DNA of 64,000 bases from positions 186,001 through 250,000 of the forward strand of contig NZ_JMTM01000046.1 of NCBI RefSeq assembly GCF_001662485.1. The letters are read 5' to 3'. This document shows, piece after piece, positions 63,191-64,000 of the stretch. Numbering within the stretch: position 1 is the stretch's first letter; each line of letters opens with the position of its first letter. Under the pieces are notes generated by a model. The model was not told the origin of the DNA and did no database searches. It was given only the letters and a program-made list of their open reading frames with translations. The DNA is from Flavobacterium succinicans. Its GTDB lineage: Bacteria > Bacteroidota > Bacteroidia > Flavobacteriales > Flavobacteriaceae. A program made the translations under genes and the position numbers.

Positions 63191-64000
63191 TTATTGTTCT
63201 TTCTCTAGTTTTTTTAAAATGGATTTCCATTTCTGGAGTTTGTTGATCATCAGTAAGAATCGAATGATTAACCAAAAAGCCAGTAAAGTAAAAAAGAGAA
63301 TAATTGTGGTTGAAAAATAATTCACTAAACCGAAACCCAAACCTAAAAAAAACAAACAGAATAATGCAATGGAGAGTGTTGTTTTTTTATGTGTCAACCC
63401 GCTGCCAAGTAATAAGTGATGTAAATGCGATTTATCGGCTTTAAAGGGAGAATTTCCTTTTTTTATTCTTCCCATATACACTCTTAATGAATCGAAAACG
63501 GGAATTGAAAAAAACGCTAACAATAATAAAAATGGATAAAGGGGATTCCACTTTGGATTAAGGGTTTCATGTTGCAAAAAGTGAATGCCAAAAGTCACCA
63601 GTAAAAAACCCAAAGAAAGTGAACCTGAATCGCCCATAAATATCTTTGAACGCGAAAGATTATGATATAAGAATCCAATGGTAGACCCCATAAAAATAAT
63701 AGACAATAGACTTAAGTTGTAGGTTCCAAAATACAGAGAAGTAAAGAATAAAGAGAGGAATCCTATCATGGACAAACTCCCTACTAGTCCATCAACTCCA
63801 TCCATTAAGTTGAAAGCATTTACCACTCCAGTAATTACAACGATTGTCAAGAGATATTGTACCCAAGATGAAATGGAGTAGATTCCAAACAATCCGTATA
63901 AGGAAGTAATTCTAGTACCATCAAGGCAAATAAGTAGCGCCAAAAGCAATTGTATGGCTAATTTTAATTTAGCATTTAAATCTCTTTTGTCGTCTATTAT
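63191..64000 (-). CDS. WecA/MraY-family undecaprenyl-phosphate glycosyl-1-phosphate transferase, 5' end missing
   Basis: The frame is open to the right edge of the window (codons for IIDDKRDLNAKLKLAIQ precede the first possible internal start), so the N-terminus lies outside. NAFNLMDGVDGLVGSLSMIG and FMGDSGSLSLGFLL are the catalytic aspartate motifs, and DKSHLHHLLL is the HIHH-type motif of WecA. About seven helices are visible. It starts a lipid-linked glycan by moving a sugar 1-phosphate to undecaprenyl phosphate. The C-terminus is complete. Confidence 0.9.
   Translation of the reverse strand: MIDDKRDLNAKLKLAIQLLLALLICLDGTRITSLYGLFGIYSISSWVQYLLTIVVITGVVNAFNLMDGVDGLVGSLSMIGFLSLFFTSLYFGTYNLSLLSIIFMGSTIGFLYHNLSRSKIFMGDSGSLSLGFLLVTFGIHFLQHETLNPKWNPLYPFLLLLAFFSIPVFDSLRVYMGRIKKGNSPFKADKSHLHHLLLGSGLTHKKTTLSIALFCLFFLGLGFGLVNYFSTTIILFFTLLAFWLIIRFLLMINKLQKWKSILKKLEKEQ

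Overview
The window is a chromosomal stretch of a Bacteroidota bacterium, almost certainly Flavobacterium or a close relative. The evidence is the low GC content, promoters of the TTTG-N18/19-TAnnTTTG type, near absence of Shine-Dalgarno sequences, a SusC/SusD polysaccharide locus, a type IX secretion C-terminal sorting domain, mevalonate-pathway isoprenoid genes, and a DNA polymerase III alpha subunit fused to its own exonuclease. No prophage, CRISPR array, complete insertion sequence or rRNA operon is visible. One tRNA gene (Asp, GTC) is present.

Layout. 1-5.9 kb: leucine operon on the minus strand, transcribed leuC-leuD-[ABM monooxygenase-like, methyltransferase, GNAT]-leuA-like-leuB (cut by the window edge). 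6.5-15 kb: plus-strand dnaE, a beta-barrel protein, thioredoxin, a DUF58 protein, tRNA-Asp and a DUF937-like protein. 15.1-19 kb: minus-strand secreted protein, DUF885 lipoprotein, NTF2-like protein and an RsuA/RluB-type pseudouridine synthase. 19.2-22.8 kb: a mevalonate operon (mvaD, mevalonate kinase, UbiA prenyltransferase) with a RelE/ParE-type toxin-antitoxin pair lodged between the two kinase-fold genes. 22.9-27 kb: TspO, a nuclease-fold protein, a Uma2 protein, an HI0933 flavoprotein and a glycerophosphodiesterase, plus a relic of a second flavoprotein gene.

27.2-46.4 kb is a complete starch/maltodextrin utilisation locus. A LacI-type regulator separates two arms. The minus arm runs MFS transporter, beta-phosphoglucomutase, GH65 phosphorylase, GH31 alpha-glucosidase, GH13 amylase. 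The plus arm runs SusC, SusD, SusE-like lipoprotein and a large T9SS-exported GH13 enzyme. Together they bind and cut glucans at the surface, finish them in the periplasm, import maltose, and phosphorolyse it to glucose 6-phosphate. 46.5-55.4 kb is a carboxylate-uptake cluster: an InsA-like zinc-ribbon/HTH regulator, porin, MHS-family transporter, two tiny membrane proteins, a sodium-symporter/histidine-kinase fusion, a single-domain response regulator and acetyl-CoA synthetase. 55.7-64 kb holds DUF456, two unknown exported proteins, a glycosyltransferase, a flippase-like membrane protein, RuvC, HemW, a cyclase-family hydrolase, an MmcQ/YjbR protein, an HNH-like protein and a WecA/MraY-type transferase cut by the window end.

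The most unusual layer is repetitive DNA. At least two dispersed palindromic families (a G5/C5 element and a ~75-bp hairpin element whose stem covaries between copies) and several CGCAAAG/CACTAAG-type repeats occupy intergenic gaps. Between 58.3 and 60.1 kb, four copies of the G5/C5 element touch or enter gene ends and appear to have been translated into the proteins. A heptanucleotide tandem repeat inside the neighbouring glycosyltransferase gene fits the same picture.
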